Below, in pieces: positions 50,671 through 58,486 of a DNA stretch of 64,000 nt. Position 1 is the stretch's first letter; each line of letters begins with the position of its first letter. This DNA is from Bacteroidales bacterium (GTDB taxonomy: Bacteria > Bacteroidota > Bacteroidia > Bacteroidales > VadinHA17): assembly GCA_025454815.1 (NCBI GenBank), contig JALONR010000002.1, forward strand, positions 1-64,000, given 5' to 3'. The notes beneath the pieces were generated by a model. That model made no database searches and was not told where the DNA came from. It saw nothing but the letters and a program-made list of their open reading frames with translations. A program made the position numbers and the translations under genes.

Positions 50671-51908
50671 CGTTTCGACGGTAGGTAATAAATCACACTG
50701 CAGTTTTCAGGCCTGAAGGTTTTAGCTGATGCTGAGGTTATTTCCTCCATGGTAACACTCATGTACAGCTCATTCTCCCTGTTGATTGCACCGGCATCAC
50801 CGGACAGTTCATGATAAGCAAGGCCGAAAGCTTTGTTGGAGGCGCTCATATATGACATCAGCCTGTGTGATTCATACCTGTTTCTGGCCTTCTCAAGCTC
50901 GGCAGGGGTAACATGCTCTGCCGACACTTCCTGCAGTTGATCCATAACCGCCGCCTCTGCTTTCCTTATGTCGGTACCGTTCCTGAGCCTGCCGCTGAAG
51001 ATCACAAGGCCTGGGTCGGCCTCCCCGGTGAGGTAAATGTCTGCGTCGGTGAACAACTCCTTTTTCCTGACCAGGATTGACGGGAACCGTGCGGAGTCGC
51101 ACCCGGCCAGAATATCAGTGAGCAGGTCCAGGATATAAAAGTCCCGGCTCTCCCTGGCGCCCATATGAAAAGCCATGATCAGATGTGGGGCCGGAACCTG
51201 TCTCTCAACCGTCATCTCCCGGCGTGAATCCTGTTCCGGTTCAGCAGGAAGGTTCCTTTTACTGACCTTTTCGCAAATAATGTCACCGAACCATTTTTCT
51301 GACAGCATGAAAACCTCATCCGGGTCAACATTGCCTGCCACACTGATAATCGCATTTGACGGTGTGTAGAACCTGTCGTAAAAACGTCTTGCAGAGACTG
51401 CATCAGCCTTTTCTATATGACTGATATCCATCCCTATGGCAGACCAGCGGTAAGGATGTACCCTGTATGCCAGGGGCCTGAGAAGGAGCTGTATGTCACC
51501 GTATGGCTGGTTGAGGTAGCGCTGCCTGAACTCTTCAGTGACAACGCTCTTCTGGTTGTTCACCCTCTCCTCCGCAAGGTCCAGACCTCTCATCCTGTCA
51601 GCTTCCAGCCATAGAGCAGTCTCGAGGTTGCCGGCCGGAAGCGTGATGTAGTAATTGGTCAGGTCATTGTTTGTGAATGCGTTGTTCTCGCCCCCGGCCA
51701 TCATAACCGGAACGTCAAACAGAGGCACATTACTGGTACCCTCAAACATAAGGTGTTCAAAAAGATGCGCGAAACCGGTGGCTTCCGGGTCTTCATCCCT
51801 GGCCCCTGCATCATACAGAATGTTGGTGGTTACCATCGGTGTGGCTGCGTCGCGGTGGACTATCACCCTCAGCCCGTTGGCCAGCCTGTGCCTTTCAAAT
51901 CCGATCAT
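50667..51908 (-). CDS. Active M16 zinc metallopeptidase (413 aa)
   Basis: Catalytic partner of the M16 pair. Zinc motif HLFEH (H48, E51, H52) in GFAHLFEHLMFEGTSN, with the downstream glutamate in the KSVVTEEFRQR region. ATG 51908 (MIGFERHRLANGLRVIVHRD) is chosen because the family starts at the RxxLxNGLRV strand and a -7 box (51924-51931) lies just 15 bases upstream; the longer frame to 51944 would begin upstream of that box. Likely forms a heterodimer with the downstream inactive homologue. No signal peptide is evident, so a cytosolic location is likely. Confidence 0.92.
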   Translation of the reverse strand: MIGFERHRLANGLRVIVHRDAATPMVTTNILYDAGARDEDPEATGFAHLFEHLMFEGTSNVPLFDVPVMMAGGENNAFTNNDLTNYYITLPAGNLETALWLEADRMRGLDLAEERVNNQKSVVTEEFRQRYLNQPYGDIQLLLRPLAYRVHPYRWSAIGMDISHIEKADAVSARRFYDRFYTPSNAIISVAGNVDPDEVFMLSEKWFGDIICEKVSKRNLPAEPEQDSRREMTVERQVPAPHLIMAFHMGARESRDFYILDLLTDILAGCDSARFPSILVRKKELFTDADIYLTGEADPGLVIFSGRLRNGTDIRKAEAAVMDQLQEVSAEHVTPAELEKARNRYESHRLMSYMSASNKAFGLAYHELSGDAGAINRENELYMSVTMEEITSASAKTFRPENCSVIYYLPSKR

Positions 51909-51923
51909 GAATCTAAAATATCC

Positions 51924-51931
51924 CAAACTTA
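51924..51931 (-). promoter_or_regulatory. Putative -7 element for the M16 operon (TAAGTTTG)
   Basis: Exact TAnnTTTG match on the minus strand, 15 bases before the M16 start. It decides the start at 51908. Confidence 0.5.
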
Positions 51932-51962
51932 CCAAAATAAACATCTGCTCCTCATTTTATTC

Positions 51963-51970
51963 TATATTTG
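51963..51970 (+). promoter_or_regulatory. Putative -7 element for the ClC gene (TATATTTG)
   Basis: Exact TAnnTTTG match on the plus strand, 31 bases from the divergent M16 element. It implies that translation of the ClC gene begins downstream of about 51977. Confidence 0.5.
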
Positions 51971-52005
51971 TATCTTGTCTATTATGTTCAATTTTTATCC
52001 TGGCA

Positions 52006-53778
52006 TTGAAAGTCCTGTATCATAGGCTGATAAGGCAGCTGAAAACTTTCTTCACCGAGCAGCAGACAATGATCTACATGCTCAGTTTTGTTGTCGGGCT
52101 GGTAAGCGCACTGGCTGCAGTGGTGATGAAAAATGCCATTCACTATACTCATGTCCTGTTCACACAGGGGGTGATGAAGGGTGCAGGAGGGGCGCTCTCC
52201 CTGGCATATCCGCTTTTCGGAATCTTTCTTACCGTGCTGGTATTGAAATACATTGTGCGTGACAACATTTCGCATGGCATCAGCAGGGTTCTCTATGCCA
52301 TTTCCAGGCGCAAGAGTTTCATAAAGCCGCATAATAACTGGTCTTCCATTCTGACCAGCTCACTTACCATCGGGTTCGGGGGTTCAGTGGGGGCGGAAGC
52401 CCCGATAGTCCTCACCGGCGCATCGATCGGATCGAACATAGGCCGGTATTTCAAGCTCAATTACAAGTATGTGACACTGCTGCTTGGCTGCGGTGCTGCA
52501 GGAGCCATATCCGGGATCTTCAAGGCTCCTATCGGAGGAATCCTCTTTACCCTGGAGGTTCTGATGCTTGACCTTACAATGTCATCCATAGTGCCTCTGC
52601 TAATCTCCTCGGTAACGGCCGCCACCGTTGCCTATTTCTTCATGGGTGACAATGTTCTTTTCTCCTTCCAGGTGAAGCAGAGTTTCATGCTGGGCGAGCT
52701 GCCATATTACCTTATCCTTGGAGTCTTCTGCGGGTTGATGGGACTATACTTTACACGGGCAACAGTAGGAATTGAGAAGCTCTACACCAGGATCAGGAAC
52801 AAATGGATACGCCTGGTGACAGGCGGCCTTGTTCTCGGTGCCCTGATCTACTTCTACCCGGCACTGTACGGAGAAGGGTATGATACCGTGATGTTGTTGC
52901 TTAACTCAGCGTCAGGCACTGCCCCGGGTAATCTGATGTTCGGGGAGCTGGCATCAGGCTTCTGGGCATTTGCAATCCTGATGGCCGGTCTCCTGATCCT
53001 GAAGGTTGTGGCAACCGCCTCCACCAACGGAGCCGGGGGCGTGGGAGGAATAGTTGCACCGGTCCTGTTTACCGGCGGGGTGGCAGGATATTTCTTCTCT
53101 TCTCTCTTAAACCATCTTTTCGGGCTTACACTCGTCGAAAGCAGTTTCACCCTTACCGCTATGGCGGGGGTATTCTCGGCAGTTCTCCAGGCTCCACTGA
53201 CAGCCATTTTCCTTATCGCTGAAATTACAGAGGGTTACGGACTGCTCATACCGCTCATCCTTACCTCAACTGTAGCCTTCATTACCCAGAAAACGTTCCA
53301 GAAGCACTCTATATACAATGAACAGCTGGCCATCAGCGGTGAACTTATCACCCATGACAAGGACAAGGCTGTAATGACGCTGCTCGACTGGACAAAGGAG
53401 GTCGAAAAAGACCTGCTTACAGTTAACCCGGAGGGTAACCTCGGTGACCTCGTCAAACAGATTGCACGCTCTAACAGAAACATATTCCCCGTGGTGGATG
53501 AGTTCAACATCCTTGAAGGTGTGGTGCTGCTCGATGATGTCCGGGACAAGATGTTTAAACCGGAGCTTTACGATAAGCTTACCATCAGGGACCTGATGAC
53601 CATCCCGCCATCATATATTGACCTGACCGAAAGGGGAGACGTCGTGCTTGATACCTTTGAAAGGACGGGTGCGTGGAACCTCCCGGTACTGGATAAGGGC
53701 CGCTATGTGGGGTTTATCTCAAAGTCAAGGATCTTTTCTGCCTATCGTGAACTTCTCAGACAGTTCTCAGAGGAATAA
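52006..53778 (+). CDS. ClC-type chloride channel/transporter with C-terminal CBS pair (590 aa)
   Basis: Inner-membrane anion channel or H+/Cl- exchanger. The family's gating-glutamate block is present as GGSVGAEAPIVLTGASIGSNIG (glutamate kept, GREGP altered to GAEAP). The first selectivity block, usually GSGIP, reads SHGISRV. FKAPIGGILFTLEV and GGVGGIVAPVLFTGGVAGYF follow. Residues of about 440-590 contain two CBS domains (LLTVNPEGNLGDLVKQIARSNRNIFPVVDE; LTERGDVVLDTFERTGAWNLPVLDKGRYVGFIS), likely nucleotide-sensing. The start is uncertain: TTG 52006 follows the -7 box and gives a normal N-terminal helix. The ATG at 51907 precedes the box; ATG 52069 sits at the edge of the first membrane helix. 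Confidence 0.85.
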   Translation: MKVLYHRLIRQLKTFFTEQQTMIYMLSFVVGLVSALAAVVMKNAIHYTHVLFTQGVMKGAGGALSLAYPLFGIFLTVLVLKYIVRDNISHGISRVLYAISRRKSFIKPHNNWSSILTSSLTIGFGGSVGAEAPIVLTGASIGSNIGRYFKLNYKYVTLLLGCGAAGAISGIFKAPIGGILFTLEVLMLDLTMSSIVPLLISSVTAATVAYFFMGDNVLFSFQVKQSFMLGELPYYLILGVFCGLMGLYFTRATVGIEKLYTRIRNKWIRLVTGGLVLGALIYFYPALYGEGYDTVMLLLNSASGTAPGNLMFGELASGFWAFAILMAGLLILKVVATASTNGAGGVGGIVAPVLFTGGVAGYFFSSLLNHLFGLTLVESSFTLTAMAGVFSAVLQAPLTAIFLIAEITEGYGLLIPLILTSTVAFITQKTFQKHSIYNEQLAISGELITHDKDKAVMTLLDWTKEVEKDLLTVNPEGNLGDLVKQIARSNRNIFPVVDEFNILEGVVLLDDVRDKMFKPELYDKLTIRDLMTIPPSYIDLTERGDVVLDTFERTGAWNLPVLDKGRYVGFISKSRIFSAYRELLRQFSEE

Positions 53779-53780
53779 TG

Positions 53781-53788
53781 TATATTTG
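53781..53788 (+). promoter_or_regulatory. Putative -7 element for glyA (TATATTTG)
   Basis: Exact TAnnTTTG match just after the ClC stop, 68 bases before the glyA ATG, leaving a leader of about 60 bases in which I see no known riboswitch. Confidence 0.5.
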
Positions 53789-53856
53789 CCGATAGACAAC
53801 CCTCTTAAACCGGAATCAGGTATCGGGTTAACATCAAACGAATTAAGATTGTTATT

Positions 53857-55137
53857 ATGGAAAGAGACAGTGCTGTATTTGAGCTGATCGGCCGCGAGCG
53901 CAAGCGCCAGACAGACGGTATTGAACTTATTGCATCAGAGAACTTTGTCAGCCCGCAGGTGCTTGAGGCAATGGGCTCAGTGCTCACCAACAAATATGCC
54001 GAGGGCTACCCTGGAGCAAGGTATTACGGTGGCTGCGAGGTGGTTGATGAGGTCGAACAGCTTGCCATTGACAGGCTTAAAAAACTCTTCAATGCCGAAT
54101 ACGCTAACGTTCAGCCCCACTCCGGAGCCCAGGCCAACATGGCTGTCTTTCTGACCATTCTGAAACCGGGTGATACCTTCCTGGGACTCGACCTCTCACA
54201 TGGCGGACACCTTTCACACGGCTCACCGGTGAACTCATCAGGCATACTCTACAGGCCGGTGGCTTATGGCGTCAGGGAGGAAACCGGACGTGTAGACTAT
54301 GATATGATGGAGGAGGTTGCCCTCCGTGAGAAACCCAAACTTATTGTCGGAGGTGCTTCGGCCTATTCGAGGGAATGGGACTATGCCCGTATGCGAACCA
54401 TTGCCGACAGGGTGGGAGCGATGCTCATGATAGACATGGCACACCCTGCAGGCCTGATAGCCGCGGGTCTCCTTGACAACCCCCTCAGGTACGCACATGT
54501 CGTAACTTCAACTACCCACAAAACATTGAGAGGCCCCAGGGGCGGCATCATCCTGATGGGTTCAGACTTCCCCAACCCATGGGGAGTGACCACACCGAAA
54601 GGCGAAATAAAAATGATGTCAGCCATGCTTAACTCTGCCGTCTTCCCGGGTATACAGGGCGGACCGCTGGAACATGTCATTGCTTCCAAAGCTGTCTCCT
54701 TCGGAGAAGCCCTTACACAGGAATTCCGCACATACCAGCAGCAGGTCAAGAAAAACGCCTCGGTAATGGCCGATGCTTTCATTTCACTCGGCTATAAGGT
54801 GATCTCGGGAGGAACTGACAACCACTCCATGCTTATTGACCTCCGCACACGCTTCCCCGAAATATCCGGTAAAAAGGTGGAGAACACCCTGGTAAAGGCA
54901 CATATTACAGTAAATAAAAACATGGTGCCATTCGACTCCCGTTCACCTTTCCTGACTTCGGGAATCAGGATCGGCACACCGGCCATAACCACACGCGGCC
55001 TCATGGAGGAAAACATGGGAACCATCGTCCGGCTTATTGATGAAGTGCTTGTAAATATTGAAAATGAATCAGTGATTGCCTCTGTGGGTGAGAAGGTGGT
55101 GAGGATGATGAAAGACTACCCGCTTTTTGCCGTATAG
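53857..55137 (+). CDS. glyA: Serine hydroxymethyltransferase (426 aa)
   Basis: PLP enzyme converting serine and tetrahydrofolate to glycine and methylene-THF. Signatures: [59 protein letters not shown], and the PLP lysine K222 in [16 protein letters not shown]. Length normal. ATG 53857 fits the family start. It has its own promoter after the ClC gene and is followed 33 bases later by a response regulator with another promoter. Confidence 0.96.
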   Translation: MERDSAVFELIGRERKRQTDGIELIASENFVSPQVLEAMGSVLTNKYAEGYPGARYYGGCEVVDEVEQLAIDRLKKLFNAEYANVQPHSGAQANMAVFLTILKPGDTFLGLDLSHGGHLSHGSPVNSSGILYRPVAYGVREETGRVDYDMMEEVALREKPKLIVGGASAYSREWDYARMRTIADRVGAMLMIDMAHPAGLIAAGLLDNPLRYAHVVTSTTHKTLRGPRGGIILMGSDFPNPWGVTTPKGEIKMMSAMLNSAVFPGIQGGPLEHVIASKAVSFGEALTQEFRTYQQQVKKNASVMADAFISLGYKVISGGTDNHSMLIDLRTRFPEISGKKVENTLVKAHITVNKNMVPFDSRSPFLTSGIRIGTPAITTRGLMEENMGTIVRLIDEVLVNIENESVIASVGEKVVRMMKDYPLFAV

Positions 55138-55157
55138 GAAAATACCATTTCCTTTAC

Positions 55158-55165
55158 TACTTTTG
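55158..55165 (+). promoter_or_regulatory. Putative -7 element for the response regulator (TACTTTTG)
   Basis: Exact TAnnTTTG match ending only 5 bases before ATG 55171. If used, transcription would begin at or very near the start codon. Confidence 0.45.
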
Positions 55166-55170
55166 TTGTT

Positions 55171-55569
55171 ATGGAAAAAGTTGATCCCCGGTCTGACAGC
55201 CTGATATTCGTAGTTGATGATGATCCTGTCGTCACCAGCCTCGTATCAAACCGGTTAGAGGCGAACGGTTACAGGGTAAGGTCATTTGCCTATGCCGAGG
55301 ATTGCATCCCGGCGCTTCATGAAATGCCTGACCTTATAGTCCTTGATTATTATTTCCTTAAGGAGGATACGGTTCCCATGAATGGGATGGAGGCTTATGA
55401 TGAGATAACCAGGCTGGCCCCCGGTATACCGGTCATCATGCTCTCGGCACAGGAAAAGGGTGAGGTTGTGCTTGAGTTTGCCCGCAAGGGAATCGCTGAC
55501 TATGTCATAAAGGATACAGATCTGATTGACAATCTGCAGATGGCAGTCAAGGAGATCCTGGAAAGATAG
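55171..55569 (+). CDS. Single-domain response regulator (132 aa)
   Basis: Receiver domain only, with no DNA-binding or output domain. Acidic pocket in FVVDDDP, phospho-acceptor D59 in LIVLDYYF, the Ser/Thr position in VIMLSAQ, and the conserved Lys in YVIKD. It may pass phosphate in a relay or act by protein contact. No kinase is adjacent; the soluble hybrid kinase at 7513 is too far away to assume a link. TauE/SafE follows after 11 bases. Confidence 0.9.
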   Translation: MEKVDPRSDSLIFVVDDDPVVTSLVSNRLEANGYRVRSFAYAEDCIPALHEMPDLIVLDYYFLKEDTVPMNGMEAYDEITRLAPGIPVIMLSAQEKGEVVLEFARKGIADYVIKDTDLIDNLQMAVKEILER

Positions 55570-55580
55570 ATCCCCTGTTT

Positions 55581-56354
55581 ATGGAATGGTACATGTACCT
55601 GGCTGTCATAGCCGCCGGCCTCTTTGCAGGATTTGTAAATACCCTTGCTGGAAGCGGATCACTCATCACCCTTCCCCTGCTCATGTTCCTCGGCCTGCCG
55701 GCCAATGTAGCCAACGGTACCAACCGCATTGGCGTGCTGGTCCAGAGCCTTGTCAGCAGTATCAGCTTCAGGAAACAAAAACTATATACAGTTGATGAGG
55801 GCCTTTGGATGTCAGTACCTGCCGTTGCAGGGGCCCTTCTGGGGTCACTTGTCGCTGTCAGGATAAACGAGAGGATTATGGAACTGCTGATAGGCGGACT
55901 GCTTATCGTCATGTTCTTCATAATTCTTTACAAACCGGAACAGTGGGTGCGTGACCACGCTCACTCAGCGGCCATGCGCAGGCGCTGGTGGGTACCGGTC
56001 ATCTTCTTCTTTATTGGCATTTATGGCGGCTTTATCCAGGCCGGGGTCGGTTTCTTCCTGCTGGGCGCCCTGGTACTGGGTGCCGGGATGGGACTCACCA
56101 GGGCCAATGCCCACAAGGTGATGATAGTGGCGGCAATGACTGCCATAGCACTTACAGTCTTTATCCTGAGTGACCAGGTATTCTGGCTCTATGGCATCGT
56201 GATTGCTGTAGGGCAGGGTGTGGGCGGATGGCTCGCTTCCAGGGTGGCAGTCAGCTGGGGACCAAAAGTTGTCCGCATCGTCCTTCTCGTGGCAATACTC
56301 GCTTCAGCAATAAAACTTACAGGCCTCTTTGACCTGGCGGTGAGGCTGTTCTGA
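55581..56354 (+). CDS. TauE/SafE-family sulfite/anion exporter (257 aa)
   Basis: Inner-membrane transporter with two repeats of about four helices. First-repeat signature AGLFAGFVNTLAGSGSLITLPLLMFLGLPANVANGTNRIGVL; the second repeat contains FFFIGIYGGFIQAGVGFFLLGALVLGAGMGLTRANAHKV. These match the TauE/SafE family, which exports sulfite, sulfoacetate or similar organosulfur anions; the substrate here is unknown. Co-transcribed with the single-domain response regulator. It is convergent with the tonB-like gene. Confidence 0.88.
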   Translation: MEWYMYLAVIAAGLFAGFVNTLAGSGSLITLPLLMFLGLPANVANGTNRIGVLVQSLVSSISFRKQKLYTVDEGLWMSVPAVAGALLGSLVAVRINERIMELLIGGLLIVMFFIILYKPEQWVRDHAHSAAMRRRWWVPVIFFFIGIYGGFIQAGVGFFLLGALVLGAGMGLTRANAHKVMIVAAMTAIALTVFILSDQVFWLYGIVIAVGQGVGGWLASRVAVSWGPKVVRIVLLVAILASAIKLTGLFDLAVRLF

Positions 56355-56357
56355 TGA

Positions 56358-56375
56358 TTGCCCGGGCCCGGGCAA
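56358..56375. repeat. 18-bp perfect GC-rich palindrome in a convergent gap
   Basis: TTGCCCGGGCCCGGGCAA reads the same on both strands. It lies 4 bases after the TauE/SafE stop and before the end of the tonB-like gene. It can fold into a 7-bp stem. No T run follows directly, so it would be a weak terminator or a protein-binding site. Confidence 0.45.
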
Positions 56376-56397
56376 GACTAACCGGCTTAGCAGGATT

Positions 56398-57300
56398 TTA
56401 TTTTAGCCTGAAGTTATAGGTGATGGTCCCCTTCTGGATGACCGGGGCATCATTCTTGCTCTCAAAAGTGGTCTTGAGAGCAGCCTCCTTTGCCAGCCTG
56501 AGGAGATCTCCGTCGAGGGTCGTCGAGCCCTTCATGCCGGGAGTGGCGTCGGTAACCCTTCCGTTACGGTCTACCGTAATCGCGACAACTACAACTCCCT
56601 CTTTCTGCAGGTCATAGGGCGGTTTAATGAGAGACTTAGCCGCCCTTCCGCCGAGGTCAAAGGATATGCCTTCGGTTCCCCGGCCACCTCCCGGCCCATA
56701 ATTGGGGGCATCAGGGGTGCCTGCCTCGACACCCTGGTTCCCCTGCCCGCCTGCCACTCCCTGGCTCTGGCCTGAGGTACCTGTGTTTTCTTTATTGGCA
56801 AAGGCGTTACGGGCCCTGGCATTCTGCTGGTCTATGCGCCGCTGCTCTTCCTCCTGCCTGCGACGCTCGGCAGCTTCCTCCTCCAGCCTCTTCCTTTCTG
56901 CCTCGGCTTTCGCCTCTGCCTCCATCTGCCTCCTGATCTCGGCTGCCCTCGCCTCGGCCTGCTTCCTCAGCTCCTCCGGACTGGGCTCCTTCTTCTCCAC
57001 CTCAACAGCCTCCTCAAAATCCTGCGTCAGCACTGCCTCATCACTGCTCTCATCAGCCGATGCAGCCGGTGGCGGCGGTGTGGATGCAGGTTCAGGTGCC
57101 GGTTCAAATAATCCGCTACCTGTCTCGTCAAAACCGAAATTGACAAGAAGACCCTCTTCCACCGGTTCAGGGATCTTTATCCTGAAGGTGACAAAGATAA
57201 TAAGCAGTGCAAGGATGATGTGTGCAACCGCACTGATAACCAGACCCTGCTTCCTTTCCTTCGAGAGAGGCTCACCTGCGCTATTTTGGAGTAGTGGCAA
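56398..57300 (-). CDS. tonB: TonB/TolA-like energy transducer (300 aa)
   Basis: Links ExbB-ExbD proton flow to outer-membrane receptors. One N-terminal membrane helix (GLVISAVAHIILALLIIFVTF), a Pro-rich stretch (EPAPEPASTPPPPAA), a long Glu/Arg/Ala-rich helix (about 95-165), a Gly-rich linker, and a C-terminal TonB-type domain (PPYDLQKEGVVVVAITVDRNGRVTDA). The long charged helix is more TolA-like. The start is a TTG at 57298-57300, overlapping the exbD stop by 20 bases; I find no in-frame ATG before the membrane helix. Last gene after exbB-exbD. Confidence 0.85.
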   Translation of the reverse strand: MPLLQNSAGEPLSKERKQGLVISAVAHIILALLIIFVTFRIKIPEPVEEGLLVNFGFDETGSGLFEPAPEPASTPPPPAASADESSDEAVLTQDFEEAVEVEKKEPSPEELRKQAEARAAEIRRQMEAEAKAEAERKRLEEEAAERRRQEEEQRRIDQQNARARNAFANKENTGTSGQSQGVAGGQGNQGVEAGTPDAPNYGPGGGRGTEGISFDLGGRAAKSLIKPPYDLQKEGVVVVAITVDRNGRVTDATPGMKGSTTLDGDLLRLAKEAALKTTFESKNDAPVIQKGTITYNFRLK

Positions 57301-57673
57301 GTATCAGTTTGTATTGATTCTTAGCTGCAATATTCATGACGTTGACAACATACTCCAGGGGAACACTCCTGTCAGCATGCACTGAAATGTATATCTCGGG
57401 GCTGTCCTCAACCCTCGACTGCAGGGCAGCTTCGAGAAATTCCAGCTCTATGGGCTGATCTTCAATGAAATACTGAAGATCCTTTGTTATCGATACCGTG
57501 GTCATAGGCCTTGCTGAAGACTGGGTCGTTCCCTTGGGCAAAAGCAGCTTTAGCGCAGTCGGATGAACCAGGGTGGAGGTCAGCATGAAGAACAGCAACA
57601 GCAGGAACACAATGTCTGACATGCCGGCATTGCTGAACTGGACACTGACTTTATTCTTATTGGTGATTGCCAT
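57281..57673 (-). CDS. exbD: Biopolymer transporter ExbD/TolR (130 aa)
   Basis: Proton-channel partner of ExbB. One membrane helix (MSDIVFLLLLFFMLTSTLV) with the proton-carrying Asp near its N-terminal end (SDIVF), followed by a periplasmic domain (IYISVHADRSVPLEYVVNVMNIAAKNQYKLILAT). Length normal. It begins 6 bases after exbB and overlaps the tonB-like gene by 20 bases. Confidence 0.92.
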   Translation of the reverse strand: MAITNKNKVSVQFSNAGMSDIVFLLLLFFMLTSTLVHPTALKLLLPKGTTQSSARPMTTVSITKDLQYFIEDQPIELEFLEAALQSRVEDSPEIYISVHADRSVPLEYVVNVMNIAAKNQYKLILATTPK

Positions 57674-57679
57674 CGTACC

Positions 57680-58360
57680 CTATTTTACCGGTTCATTGAG
57701 GATATCAAGGAATTCCGTTGAGGTAGTCTCAAGCTGGAAAACCACATTCTCAACCCTGACAACAAGCAGGTTATACCCGAAATATGCCAGGATTCCAAGT
57801 ATCAGACCGCCCACCGTGGTAATGAGTGCTGTATAGATACCACCGCTGAGGGTGCTTATATCGAGGCTGTTACCTGCAAGTGACATCTCATAGAAGGCCT
57901 GAACCATCCCGATGACTGTACCGAAGAAACCCATCAGCGGTGCTGCACCAGCTATCGTTGCCAGCGTCGGGAACCTCTTCTCAAGCTTATGTATCTCAAG
58001 CCTGCCTACATTCTCAATGGCAGCTGTCACATCGGCCAGCGGCCTGCCAAGACGGGCTATGCCCTTTTCAACCATCCTCGCCTGAGGGGAATTGGTCTTC
58101 CTGCAGAGCTGCAGTGCTGACTCAACCTTGCCTTCGTACATGTAGTCCTTTATCCGGTTCATGAAGTTGGCATCACCCTTTGAAGCCTTCTTGATCACCA
58201 GGTACCTTTCAACAAAGATGTACAATGCCAGAAATGAGAGGAGCGTGATCAGGTACATAACCCAACCTCCTGCCAGATAAAGATCAGCCAGTGACATTGT
58301 TGCCTCTTCTCCGGCTGCAGTTGCTGCGGTTCCCTGTAATAAAATACCAGTTAATATCAT
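57680..58360 (-). CDS. exbB: MotA/TolQ/ExbB proton channel protein (226 aa)
   Basis: Forms the pentameric proton channel around ExbD. Three membrane segments: GGWVMYLITLLSFLALYIFVERYLV, TIAGAAPLMGFFGTVIGMVQAF (with the conserved GLxGTVxGM-type motif), and ISTLSGGIYTALITTVGGLILGILAYFGYN. A short N-terminal hydrophobic, alanine-rich leader precedes the first helix. It is separated from tamB by 126 bases, which hold a 10-bp direct repeat but no exact -7 box. Confidence 0.92.
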   Translation of the reverse strand: MILTGILLQGTAATAAGEEATMSLADLYLAGGWVMYLITLLSFLALYIFVERYLVIKKASKGDANFMNRIKDYMYEGKVESALQLCRKTNSPQARMVEKGIARLGRPLADVTAAIENVGRLEIHKLEKRFPTLATIAGAAPLMGFFGTVIGMVQAFYEMSLAGNSLDISTLSGGIYTALITTVGGLILGILAYFGYNLLVVRVENVVFQLETTSTEFLDILNEPVK

Positions 58361-58454
58361 TGTAAGTGTTTTTATATGTTAACAGTTTGACTTGCTTTTA
58401 TGTATCATCGCGCGAATATAGTAAAAAACGGATTTCATCTCCTTCAAGTATCCA

Positions 58455-58484
58455 ATTGTTGATAAAACGGACCTATTGTTGATA
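58455..58484. repeat. Direct repeat ATTGTTGATA x2 behind tamB
   Basis: The decamer ATTGTTGATA occurs at 58455-58464 and 58475-58484, a 20-base period, immediately after the tamB stop. The spacing of about two helical turns would suit a dimeric binding site controlling exbB-exbD-tonB, but it may be chance. Confidence 0.35.
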
Positions 58485-58486
58485 GG

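Noticed and set aside
51655..52005. Longer N terminus for the ClC protein
   Set aside because: It would overlap the divergent M16 gene and begin before the plus-strand -7 box at 51963-51970; the added residues do not look like the family.
56702..57385. Plus-strand Ser-rich frame of 227 aa
   Set aside because: Antisense to the charged helix of the tonB-like gene and part of exbD; no start signal or domain.
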